The notes under the pieces were generated by a model. It was not told the origin of the DNA and ran no database searches. It was given only the letters and a program-made list of their open reading frames with translations. Positions 17,469-25,556 of a DNA stretch of 64,000 nucleotides are shown here, in pieces. The position numbers and the translations under genes were made by a program. Source of the DNA: Maledivibacter sp. (GTDB lineage: Bacteria; Bacillota; Clostridia; Peptostreptococcales; Caminicellaceae). The stretch lies in the NCBI GenBank assembly GCA_025210375.1, contig JAOASB010000037.1, positions 62,001 to 126,000 of the forward strand. The letters are read 5' to 3'. Numbering within the stretch: position 1 is the first letter of the stretch; each line of letters begins with the position of its first letter.

Positions 17469-18247
17469 TGGATATCTCAGGTAATAATATAGAACTCTCC
17501 TTTGGGAAAACTAATATTCTTAATAATGTTTCTATAACCGCTAATACTAACAAATTTATTGGTATCATAGGTCCTAATGGTAGCGGAAAATCAACATTTT
17601 TAAAATGTCTTTATCGTGTTTTAAAACCTGATAAGGGTGTAGTATATATTGATGATACTAAGCTTAACAATCTTCCTGTAAAAGAATCTGCAAAAAAGAT
17701 TGCCGTTGTTGCTCAACATAACTTCTATAATTTTGACTTTACCATAGAAGAGGTTGTTATGATGGGACGTTCACCCCATAAAAAGAATATGGAAAGAGAT
17801 AATGCTGAAGATTATAAGATTGTTAATGAATGTCTTGAAAAAGTTGGGATGTTTTCTTTTAAAGGTAGGAATTTTTCTACACTCTCCGGTGGAGAACAAC
17901 AAAGAATTATCTTAGCAAGGGCTCTGGCTCAAAGAACTGATTGTATAATTTTAGATGAGCCTACAAACCATCTTGATATTAAATATCAACTTCAGCTTTT
18001 AGATATCGTTAAAAATTTAAATTTAACTATCATATCGGCCATTCATGATTTGAATATTGCATCTATGTACTGTGATTATTTGTATGCCATGAAGGATGGA
18101 AAAGTGATAAAGGAAGGATCACCTAAAGAAGTATTCACTGCTGATTTAATTAAGAATTTATATGAAGTGGATGCTGATGTTTTGGAAGATAAGTTTGGTA
18201 GATTAAATATCACATATTATCCAAAGCATCTGCGTCAAAATAAATAA
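17468..18247 (+). CDS. btuD: Cobalamin ABC transporter ATP-binding protein
   Basis: A 259-aa ATPase: Walker A GPNGSGKST near residues 35-43, Q-loop AQHNFYNF, signature LSGGEQQR, Walker B CIILDEPTNHLD, switch His in AIHDLN. It is of the FecE/BtuD class that pairs with FecCD permeases. The ATG overlaps the permease stop (TAATG), so translation is coupled. A CGGC-domain gene follows. Confidence 0.9.
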   Translation: MDISGNNIELSFGKTNILNNVSITANTNKFIGIIGPNGSGKSTFLKCLYRVLKPDKGVVYIDDTKLNNLPVKESAKKIAVVAQHNFYNFDFTIEEVVMMGRSPHKKNMERDNAEDYKIVNECLEKVGMFSFKGRNFSTLSGGEQQRIILARALAQRTDCIILDEPTNHLDIKYQLQLLDIVKNLNLTIISAIHDLNIASMYCDYLYAMKDGKVIKEGSPKEVFTADLIKNLYEVDADVLEDKFGRLNITYYPKHLRQNK

Positions 18248-18265
18248 TGAAAAAGAGTTGAGAAT

Positions 18266-18589
18266 ATGAAAATTGCTATTTTACACTGTAGAAAGTCAAG
18301 CAATGTTTGTACTGGAGCAGCTTGCTTTAAAGCTTATAATGATTGTTCAAAGAACTTTGAGCAATATAAATACAATAAACCTCAATTAGCAGCTTTTTTT
18401 GATTGTGGTGGATGTTCTATAAATCAAAATACGGATGATGGAATGATTGAAAAAATGAACCGACTAAAATTTGAGGGTATAGAAAAAATACATATTGGTA
18501 TTTGTATAAATGAAAAATGTCCTCGGTATAATGACATTATCCAAATGCTTGATGAATATGAAATTCCTTACGAATTTGGTACACACTAG
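18266..18589 (+). CDS. CGGC domain protein, putative metal-binding
   Basis: A 107-aa protein with the hallmark CGGC at about residues 49-52 (FFDCGGCSIN) plus conserved Cys in LHCRKSSNVCTGAACFKAY and CINEKCPRY. CGGC proteins are presumed metal or redox-centre binders without a firmly known reaction. It is the fourth gene of the riboswitch-controlled operon, 18 nt after the ATPase. Its place suggests a link to corrinoid or cobalt handling, an inference only. Confidence 0.8.
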   Translation: MKIAILHCRKSSNVCTGAACFKAYNDCSKNFEQYKYNKPQLAAFFDCGGCSINQNTDDGMIEKMNRLKFEGIEKIHIGICINEKCPRYNDIIQMLDEYEIPYEFGTH

Positions 18590-18644
18590 TCAACTAAAAA
18601 AATTCATAATTATATACATTAAGAAAGCTCACAACTAATTAAAT

Positions 18645-18692
18645 AAAAAAGCCACACCCAATCTTATTCTTGTGATTCGGTGTGGCTTTCTA
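18645..18692. terminator. Bidirectional intrinsic terminator
   Basis: AAGCCACACC (18649-18658) pairs with GGTGTGGCTT (18679-18688); A-run on the left and T-rich sequence on the right. It ends the plus-strand btu operon and the minus-strand sugar ABC operon that converge here. Confidence 0.87.
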
Positions 18693-18800
18693 TTACTCAA
18701 TATTCCTTTGATATCATATTAAATCTTAAAATCAATGGAACAAGTTTATCAATTTACATCTAATTAGCTCACCTGTCCCCTAATTTACTTTTATAAAACC

Positions 18801-20177
18801 TTATTTCCCAAAGTTTTTCATAGCTTCATCTAATTCTTCCCTTGCTTTATCCCTAGCCTCATCTAAAGCTTCTTTACTGGTCTTTTCTCCTAGTATAACA
18901 GCCTCTAAGGCTTTTTGCATGTTCTTATGTATTGCATATCCGTTTAATATTTTAGGATCTCTAAATCCATAGTCAAATTCCTTTAATGCTTCACCCTTTG
19001 CAGGATTTTCTTTTAAATAATTTTTAAAGTCTTCTGATTCTAAAGCCGAATATCTTACAGGTAAATATCCTGAATTTTTACCCCACTTTATAGTGGCATC
19101 CTTACTCATGAAATATTTCATGAATTCCCATCCTGCTAGTTTTTCTTCAGGTGAGTGTGTATTAAACATAGCCATATCTGTTCCTGAGAATAATGCTGCT
19201 TGTTTTTTACCCTTTGGAAGGACTGCTGCTTTCCACTGAATATTATTATCTCCAATAGCTTCTTCTAAATAAGGAAGTTTTGAAGTTGAGGAAACCATCA
19301 TCGCTGCTTCTCCTCTGGCAAATGGAACATAAGAATATTTTTCTTCTCCTGCAACCTTAGCTACCCCATCTTTAACCATACCGGATACAAAGTCAAATGC
19401 CTCCACACCGGCCTCAGAGTTAAAAGTAATAGTCTTTTCATCTTCTGATATTAAGTGTCCACCGGCTTGCTCTACCCAAAAGCTAAAATCTATTCCCACA
19501 GATTTGTTAAATCCAACACCTATTATGTCACTTTTGCCATCACCATCGGTATCTACTGTGAGCTTTTCTGCTGCGGTTCGTAATTCATCCCATGTTGTTG
19601 GGACTTCTACATCATATTTATCTAGTATATCCTTATTATAGAATAATAGGTATGCACTTTTATTACATGGCATGGTATAAAATTTCCCATCCCATATGCC
19701 TTTTTTAAACACATTAGGTATATCCTTTAGATCTTCTTCTGTGAATCCTACCTTTTCATTGTTTATGTAGGGTGTCAAGTCCTCACCCAAATCGTTCATC
19801 ACATAGGCCGTCATTCTATTCGGGAAAATTTGAGTCAATACTGGCAATTGTCCTGCCTTGGCAGCACCAGTCAGTTTTTGAAATAACTCTTTATAATGTC
19901 CTTGATAAACCATCTTCACCGTAACCTTATCATTTTGCTTGTTAAAATCCTCTACTATTTCCTTTAATGCCTCTTCATTTCCTCCACTCATGGCATGCCA
20001 AAATTCAATCTCAACTGGTTTTGCAATTTCTGTAGCAATAACAGAATCTTCTTTTGTTTCACTAGCTTCCTTTGACTCCTTAGCTTCGTTAGCAGTATTG
20101 GATACATCTTTACCATTGCAAGCCGCTAAACTAAATAACATCATAAGTACTAATAATACAGAAATAATTTTTTTCAT
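18801..20177 (-). CDS. Carbohydrate ABC transporter substrate-binding lipoprotein (UgpB/family 1)
   Basis: A 458-aa lipoprotein: signal with lipobox SLAAC at ~16-20, then a family-1 extracellular solute-binding domain (EIEFWHAMSGGNEEALKEIV; KGIWDGKFYTMPCNKSAYLLFYNKDILDKY). The Trp/Gly-containing motifs resemble glycerol-3-phosphate/sugar binders (UgpB). It is the last gene of a four-gene minus operon. No ATPase is encoded, so a shared MsmK/UgpC-type ATPase elsewhere is expected. Substrate unresolved. Confidence 0.87.
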   Translation of the reverse strand: MKKIISVLLVLMMLFSLAACNGKDVSNTANEAKESKEASETKEDSVIATEIAKPVEIEFWHAMSGGNEEALKEIVEDFNKQNDKVTVKMVYQGHYKELFQKLTGAAKAGQLPVLTQIFPNRMTAYVMNDLGEDLTPYINNEKVGFTEEDLKDIPNVFKKGIWDGKFYTMPCNKSAYLLFYNKDILDKYDVEVPTTWDELRTAAEKLTVDTDGDGKSDIIGVGFNKSVGIDFSFWVEQAGGHLISEDEKTITFNSEAGVEAFDFVSGMVKDGVAKVAGEEKYSYVPFARGEAAMMVSSTSKLPYLEEAIGDNNIQWKAAVLPKGKKQAALFSGTDMAMFNTHSPEEKLAGWEFMKYFMSKDATIKWGKNSGYLPVRYSALESEDFKNYLKENPAKGEALKEFDYGFRDPKILNGYAIHKNMQKALEAVILGEKTSKEALDEARDKAREELDEAMKNFGK

Positions 20178-20195
20178 TCCACCAATATCTCCCTT

Positions 20196-21017
20196 CTATC
20201 CTTTAATCCCACTTGTTGCAACCCCTTCAATTATATATTTTTGAAGGACTATATATAAAATGATCATTGGAAGTATGATCATTGTAGCTGCCGCCATAAG
20301 AAGATGGTAATGTGATCCCGCCTCAGTTGTAAAAACAGCCAATCCAACTGGTAATGTCCTCATCTCGGGAGTATTTGTGACTATAAGAGGCCATAAAAAC
20401 TCATTCCAGCTATAGATCATTTTGAGCATAGCAATTGTAATAAGTGCTGGCTTAGCTAATGGAACCATTATGCACCATAGATATCTAAAGTCGCTGCATC
20501 CATCAACCTTTGCCGCATAGTAGAGTTCATCGGGAATACCAAGAAAAAACTGTCTTAACAGAAATATTGCAAATACGCTTACTATCCATGGAATTATAAG
20601 AGCTAATCTAGTATTTATCCATCCTAATCTCGAAAGCGTAACATAATTTGGTATAACGAGAACTTCCCCTGGTACCATCATAGTAGCTAAAAGCATAGAA
20701 AATATGACATCTCTTCCCCAAAACTTAAGCTTTGAAAAGGCAAATGCTGAAAGTATAGACGTAATAAGAGTTAAAACAGTAACACTTATAGAGACAACAA
20801 CGCTATTCATAAAATAAATTGTAAAGGGTATTCTTTCCAATACCTCTTTATAATTTTTTAGCATAATACTTGATGGGATCAATTTCGGAGGTATTATATA
20901 AACCTCCTCAGGTGTTTTTAATGAGGTGCTAAGCATCCATAAAAAGGGCACAATTGTAATTATCGCCCCAATTATTAGAACTATGTATGATATTATCTTT
21001 GAATGCTTAATATTCAT
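20196..21017 (-). CDS. Carbohydrate ABC transporter permease (MalG/UgpE type)
   Basis: A 273-aa protein with six membrane segments and the EAA loop ELYYAAKVDGCSDFRYLWCI followed by PLAKPALITIAMLK. N-terminal TTLLWMLSTSLKTPEEV-like motif (PFLWMLSTSLKTPEEVY) is typical of MalG/UgpE. Start ATG 21017 has AAGGAG. It pairs with the permease immediately upstream. Confidence 0.9.
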   Translation of the reverse strand: MNIKHSKIISYIVLIIGAIITIVPFLWMLSTSLKTPEEVYIIPPKLIPSSIMLKNYKEVLERIPFTIYFMNSVVVSISVTVLTLITSILSAFAFSKLKFWGRDVIFSMLLATMMVPGEVLVIPNYVTLSRLGWINTRLALIIPWIVSVFAIFLLRQFFLGIPDELYYAAKVDGCSDFRYLWCIMVPLAKPALITIAMLKMIYSWNEFLWPLIVTNTPEMRTLPVGLAVFTTEAGSHYHLLMAAATMIILPMIILYIVLQKYIIEGVATSGIKG

Positions 21018-21028
21018 AAGTTTACTCC

Positions 21029-21943
21029 TTAGCTGTAATGTACTTTTTTCTTACCTATGTATAATTGTATAAGTGTAAAAAATAAGATGATAATAAATAA
21101 TATATATACAGCTGCGGATGCTATCCCATATACATATTCATTTGCAAATTTGTCGTATATGTAATATACCATCGTCAGACAGCTATCCATTGGTCCCGGC
21201 ATCTTATCAAATAGGACATATACTTCATCAAACACTTTGAATGAATTTATCATAGACATCACCGACACAAAAAAAACCGTGGGGGACAGTAGGGGTAATG
21301 TTATATGAAAAAACATATTATAACTTGATGCACCATCTACTTTAGCAGCCATATAATACTTTTTATCAATATTTTGAAGTCCCGCTAAAATGATTACTAT
21401 GTTATATCCCAACCCTTTCCAAATACTTAGTATGATAAGGCTAATCATTGCCCAATCTGGATCAAGAAGCCATTTAATAGGATCAATTCCCAATAGGCCC
21501 AAAAAATAATTTAATATACCAAATTCGGAGTTGTATATCCATCTCCACACCGCCGATATTGCAACCATAGAAGTTACAAAGGGAATAAAATATACGCCCC
21601 TAAATAGTGACTGAAATTTTATCTTGCTATTTAATATTACTGCTATAAAAAGTGAAATAATTATTGATAAGGGTACAACCCCTAGTACAAAAGTAAATGT
21701 GTTCTTAAGAGCAATAATAAACTCCTTATCATGAAAAATGTATATGAAATTATCAAAACCCCTTTCATATACAATATTCTTAAAATAGTTATACTTTGTA
21801 TAAAAACTCATATCTAAAGATTTTAAAATAGGATATATATGAAACACCCCTATTATTATAAGTGCGGGTGATATATATAAGATACCCCTTATAAAACTTC
21901 TAAAGGTGTTTTTATTTTTCAATTTAAGCACATCCTTTTTCAA
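21029..21943 (-). CDS. Carbohydrate ABC transporter permease (MalF/UgpA type)
   Basis: A ~304-aa six-segment permease. EAA loop is YYMAAKVDGASSYNMFFHITLP. The longest frame begins at TTG 21943, but AAAAGGATG lies downstream of it, so the true start may be GTG 21931 or TTG 21922. It is preceded by the TudS-like gene with only 9 nt between. Forms the heterodimeric channel with the next permease. Confidence 0.87.
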   Translation of the reverse strand: MKKDVLKLKNKNTFRSFIRGILYISPALIIIGVFHIYPILKSLDMSFYTKYNYFKNIVYERGFDNFIYIFHDKEFIIALKNTFTFVLGVVPLSIIISLFIAVILNSKIKFQSLFRGVYFIPFVTSMVAISAVWRWIYNSEFGILNYFLGLLGIDPIKWLLDPDWAMISLIILSIWKGLGYNIVIILAGLQNIDKKYYMAAKVDGASSYNMFFHITLPLLSPTVFFVSVMSMINSFKVFDEVYVLFDKMPGPMDSCLTMVYYIYDKFANEYVYGIASAAVYILFIIILFFTLIQLYIGKKKVHYS

Positions 21944-21952
21944 TTATGGGTA

Positions 21953-22513
21953 CTAAGAGACCCCAAGTAAATCCTTCAATGTATCCATAAATTCCTCTAT
22001 ATTATTCTTATTAAAATCAACAAATGGGATATTTATATTATTCTCTTTCAGTATGTTGTCAATCTCTTCTATAAATACACCCTTTGATTCTATCATTTTA
22101 ATAGTTTCCAAGGTTTCGCTTAGGTTAGTATTACTGCTAAACTCTCCACCCCATTCTCCACTGCATGTTCTATATACTCCACAACTTGGACTACCTTCTA
22201 TTCCCACAATAGCAATGATCTCATAGTTATTTTTTATATATTCTTGAATTTGTTCTAAATATATATCAAAGGATTGCCTACAAAGCTTTCTATAATGGGG
22301 TGTGTCAAACTGTTCTTTCACATGTCCCCATCTTTTTAGACCATAGCACATAAGCTCTGGACAAGGTAACTGTACCATTCCAATCTGATTGTCCAATAAT
22401 ATTTTCAATATTTGTCCTATATCTGCGGAAGGATTGATTCCATGTTTTTTTACTTTTGATTTTTCATTTAAAAAACAATGTGGTAAAATTATTATTTTTT
22501 CTTTATCTCCCAT
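21953..22513 (-). CDS. TudS-related (CD3072-type) putative desulfidase
   Basis: A 186-aa protein related to DUF523/TudS. Conserved cysteines are at 13 (LPHCFLN), 51 (LPCPE) and 111 (GSPSCGVY), the layout that ligates an Fe-S cluster in TudS, which desulfurates thiouracil. Cys56 and Cys117 are extra. Start ATG 22513 with AGAGGGGAAGG. It is first in the sugar ABC operon, unusual for a desulfidase; the substrate may be a thio-compound brought in by this importer, which is inference. Confidence 0.75.
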   Translation of the reverse strand: MGDKEKIIILPHCFLNEKSKVKKHGINPSADIGQILKILLDNQIGMVQLPCPELMCYGLKRWGHVKEQFDTPHYRKLCRQSFDIYLEQIQEYIKNNYEIIAIVGIEGSPSCGVYRTCSGEWGGEFSSNTNLSETLETIKMIESKGVFIEEIDNILKENNINIPFVDFNKNNIEEFMDTLKDLLGVS

Positions 22514-22704
22514 ATATTCCTTCCCCTCTTAGAATCTTTTCTCTGCTATTTTATGCTAATATGTCCCATAAATCAAATTAAAAGTTTCTATATATATCCT
22601 ATATTGTATAAATTTATTTTATGATGATATATTATCCACATTGCCCAATTAGAAATATTTAATCCATAATTTGAATTTTTATGGTGATAGAATAACGTTA
22701 TAAA

Positions 22705-22897
22705 GGGGACCTAAAAAGGTCCCCTCAGATTGTTGACAAAGTCAACAAGATGGCAGGCTGCCTAACAATTCGAAGTTCGAGGCGTGCTGAAACCTAGAGG
22801 CCGCAGCGTATATAGACATACGTAAGGGTTCTTGGTTTCAGCAACAACGACGAAATTCGGGTTGTTAGGCAGCCTGTGGGAACCTAAAAAGGTCCCC
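22705..22897. other. GC-rich branched palindrome flanked by hairpins
   Basis: Two outer hairpins, GGGGACC/GGTCCCC (22705-22724) and GGGAACC/GGTCCCC (22877-22897). Next to the first is TGTTGAC/GTCAACA (22731-22747). Between them a 123-bp palindrome: CAGGCTGCCTAACAA (22754-22768) pairs perfectly with TTGTTAGGCAGCCTG (22862-22876), TGCTGAAACC (22785-22794) with GGTTTCAGCA (22834-22843), and CGTAT/ATACG makes a tip. Markedly more GC-rich than its surroundings. Outer hairpins can end minus transcripts of the DUF2179 gene. Confidence 0.8.
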
Positions 22898-23008
22898 TTC
22901 ATATATAATCATTATAATAAATATTGTTTATATTGCTGGCTATGTTACTCTATATAGTTTCTATTCTTATAAAATACTATCCACCATAGAAATCAATAGG
23001 AATATGAT

Positions 23009-23641
23009 TTATTCCTTCCAATTCTTTTTAAAAGTATTTACTTCATTTTTCATTTCCCTAAGGGTTTTTCTAACAACACACAATGGGCTTTGTTCATCGA
23101 TGCCTTTAATAACCTTAGCTTTTCTCGTTCTTTTCTTCATCATATCAGTTAGATAGCCACCTTTAAACATTTTTGGCTCATATGATATGATAAATGCATC
23201 AGGTTCATGTGCAGATATCTTTTTTATCAAAAATGGTTCTCTTTTTCGTTTTGTCAAAATATCCATTATTACTCTTTCACCATTTTTCCCCTCCACTTGA
23301 TGAACAGTAACACCAAAACCACTATCCCGTAAATCCTTAACAAGTACAGGATTATTGTGATTAATATTGATATGTATGCTAGTAAATCCAATAGCTAATT
23401 TTTGCTCAACAAATATACCTGTTATTAAACCAATTGAAAATCCCAGGGCATATACGATCATTTCTAAAACACTTTGTTCACCAGACAAAACAATGGCTAA
23501 TCCAAAAATATAGATCATTGACTCCAGAAAACCAAAAACTGCTGTAAGCACCTTTAGATTTTTTACCATTGATATTGTCCTTAGGGTCAGCATGGGTACA
23601 TACAATAATTGCATTAAAATTATTAATACTAATTTTGACAA
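23009..23641 (-). CDS. DUF2179/UPF0316 membrane protein
   Basis: About 210 aa. Three membrane segments in the first ~85 residues (DUF5698-like) are followed by a cytoplasmic DUF2179 domain (ERVIMDILTKRKREPFLIKKISAHEPDAFIISYEPK). The family has no established function; DUF2179 occurs at the end of several membrane proteins and may bind a ligand. Start probably TTG 23641 with GTGAGG seven nt before; GTG 23650 lies inside that ribosome site. It follows the VOC gene by ~28 nt. Confidence 0.82.
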   Translation of the reverse strand: MSKLVLIILMQLLYVPMLTLRTISMVKNLKVLTAVFGFLESMIYIFGLAIVLSGEQSVLEMIVYALGFSIGLITGIFVEQKLAIGFTSIHININHNNPVLVKDLRDSGFGVTVHQVEGKNGERVIMDILTKRKREPFLIKKISAHEPDAFIISYEPKMFKGGYLTDMMKKRTRKAKVIKGIDEQSPLCVVRKTLREMKNEVNTFKKNWKE

Positions 23642-23669
23642 ATTTACCACCTCACTACTTAAATCAACT

Positions 23670-24092
23670 TTATTTCATTCGTTTTGAAATGGGGTGATCT
23701 TCATTCAACTGCAGCAGATCCCATAAGTTCCCATATAAATCTTTAAAAACAGCCACCATACCATAGGATTCCTTTTTAGGCTCTCTTACAAATTCTATTC
23801 CCTTTTCAATCATATCATTATAATCTCTCCAAAAATCGTCGGAATTGAGAAATAGAAATACCCTTCCTCCAGTCTGATTCCCAATAAAGGACTCTTGCTC
23901 AGATTTTGAAGCCCTTGCCAATAATAAAGTGGTGCCAGTAGATCCTGGTGGTGATACTACAACCCAGCGTTTGTCTTGCTCCGGCTGATAGGTATCCTCT
24001 ATCAAAGTAAAATTGAGTTTCTTTGTATAAAACTCTATAGCTTCATCATAATCTTTAACGACCAAAGCTATATGGACAATTGATTGTTTCAT
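23670..24092 (-). CDS. VOC family protein (glyoxalase/dioxygenase superfamily)
   Basis: A 140-aa protein with paired beta-alpha-beta-beta-beta units: HIALVVKDYDEAIEFYTKKLNF at the N-terminus and FLNSDDFWRDYNDMIEKGIEF, MVAVFKDLYGNLWDLLQ at the C-terminus. His7, an acidic residue and Asp/Asn near the end are possible metal ligands. The superfamily covers glyoxalases, resistance proteins and dioxygenases, so the reaction is not predictable. Strong GGGGGG ribosome site. Probably co-transcribed with the DUF2179 gene. Confidence 0.85.
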   Translation of the reverse strand: MKQSIVHIALVVKDYDEAIEFYTKKLNFTLIEDTYQPEQDKRWVVVSPPGSTGTTLLLARASKSEQESFIGNQTGGRVFLFLNSDDFWRDYNDMIEKGIEFVREPKKESYGMVAVFKDLYGNLWDLLQLNEDHPISKRMK

Positions 24093-24128
24093 CTTTTATT
24101 CCCCCCATAACATTGATTGCTTTCAATT

Positions 24129-24222
24129 GAGGAAATTGCATAATTACTTTCTATAAAAACAATCTACTACATGTAGTTTAAAGTTCTTCAAAGCTATACC
24201 GCATACATTATGCAATTTCCTC
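24129..24222 (-). repeat. MITE family 1, copy E (94 bp)
   Basis: GAGGAAATTGCATAATTACT at the left and its inverse ATTATGCAATTTCCTC at the right. The internal CTACATGTAGT segment matches copy F on the opposite strand. Flanked by AATT on both sides (24125-24128, 24223-24226). A shortened member, upstream of the VOC gene. Confidence 0.88.
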
Positions 24223-24333
24223 AATTTTCAAAAAACATTAAATATATTGATATAAAATATTGCTGTTACATTATAACATATCAAGGGATAATTATCCTTA
24301 AATATTTTTAGAATATTAGGTCTAGTTTTATTG

Positions 24334-24362
24334 AAAAAGAGAACCCCAACTGGGTTCTCTTT
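24334..24362 (-). terminator. Intrinsic terminator of the DHHW/MBOAT operon
   Basis: AGAGAACCC (24338-24346) / GGGTTCTCT (24352-24360); the minus-strand tail is TTTTTC. It lies 45 nt after the DHHW stop. Confidence 0.8.
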
Positions 24363-24406
24363 GAAGGCTGATGATCCCTGATGAAAAGAATATCTGCCAT
24401 CTATTT

Positions 24407-25465
24407 TTAAAACATTTTTCCATCATTAACGGATTTAAAACCATAATAGTATAATATTTCTGTTTTATCATTAACATAATTTTCAACAAAATCCATGGGC
24501 ATCATCCTTAGATCCAGCATGGTCACTTTATTGTAGTGTTGAGCCAAGTAAGGGGCAATACTTAATCCATAGCTATCCTTGATGATTACTAGCTCTCGGT
24601 TGTTTTCACATTGTTTATTTTCAATAATCGTTATGGGTTTATTACCATTTAGGTTAAAGGAATATTGATCATGGGTATCTAGATGCTTGCTAAAATAACA
24701 ACCATGATGACTGATATACTCCCCATTATCATCTAAATAAGTAACTTCCAATTGATCAATTATTCTATTACTTGGTTTCAGCATATGATCTTTAATATCT
24801 GTATACATAGATTTTATAGCGTAATAGCCTAAAAAATCATCTGATACCTTTATAAATTTCATATCATAATCTTTCTTCAAATTCATTTCCTTTTTCAGCT
24901 GTAGATAAATTTTATAACTTCCCTCATTTGTTATATGAATATCTGTCTTATAAAAATCCGATGCATCTAATATATCTGAATAATCTATGGGCTTAAATTT
25001 CAGTTTATTAAATACTTTTTTATCTAGGTGAATAAATCCATCATTAAGATAAAAACTTTTGTCTGGAAGAATAACGGTATAATGCTTATTGTTTCTTAGA
25101 TTAAACATTAATTTCATAATATTATCATTGAAATTTTCTATATTTAACTTATTGAGCTTTATACACTCATATAAGGCCCCATTATTTATTACAATATTTT
25201 TATTTTCTATTTTACGAAATATATTGTAATTTATATAAGAAACAATTCCACTAAACTTTTCACTTAAAATTTCTTGATCCTTGACATATATATCTAATTG
25301 ATCAGAAAACTTTCCACTAAGGTAGCTTGATAATGAAATCTCAGGAAACATTTGAAGTCTTCTTTTTTGTAACTGAGAAACTTCTTTATCAGCAACTATG
25401 ATATTACTAATCATTAATACACTTATAATCACTAAAAAACTAATTCCTGTTATATATCTTTTCAT
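24407..25465 (-). CDS. DHHW-type AlgJ/AlgX-like protein
   Basis: A 352-aa protein with an N-terminal membrane anchor (residues ~5-25) and an extracytoplasmic SGNH-like domain. Visible motifs: KTDIHITNEGSYKIY (in place of the DxHW block) and LVIIKDSYGLSIAPYLAQHY (Ser-containing block I) near the C-terminus. Such proteins act with MBOAT acyltransferases to O-acylate surface polysaccharide. It follows the MBOAT gene by ~90 bp that contains a repeat. The polymer is unknown. Confidence 0.78.
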   Translation of the reverse strand: MKRYITGISFLVIISVLMISNIIVADKEVSQLQKRRLQMFPEISLSSYLSGKFSDQLDIYVKDQEILSEKFSGIVSYINYNIFRKIENKNIVINNGALYECIKLNKLNIENFNDNIMKLMFNLRNNKHYTVILPDKSFYLNDGFIHLDKKVFNKLKFKPIDYSDILDASDFYKTDIHITNEGSYKIYLQLKKEMNLKKDYDMKFIKVSDDFLGYYAIKSMYTDIKDHMLKPSNRIIDQLEVTYLDDNGEYISHHGCYFSKHLDTHDQYSFNLNGNKPITIIENKQCENNRELVIIKDSYGLSIAPYLAQHYNKVTMLDLRMMPMDFVENYVNDKTEILYYYGFKSVNDGKMF

Positions 25466-25477
25466 AGGTACACTCCT

Positions 25478-25550
25478 AGGGCATATAAAAAATAAACAAG
25501 TTAGGTCACTAAGTAATTTTGATTAGTAAGATGACTAGTTTATTTTTTGA
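25478..25550. repeat. Family-3 inverted repeat (complete copy)
   Basis: Begins GGGCATATAAAAAATAAAC. AATAAACAAGTTAGGTCACT pairs imperfectly with AGTAAGATGACTAGTTTATT around a TAATTTTGATT centre, then TTTTTTGAAT follows. The right half matches 31254-31311 and 55258-55307. It lies between the MBOAT and DHHW genes. Confidence 0.6.
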
Positions 25551-25556
25551 ATTTGC

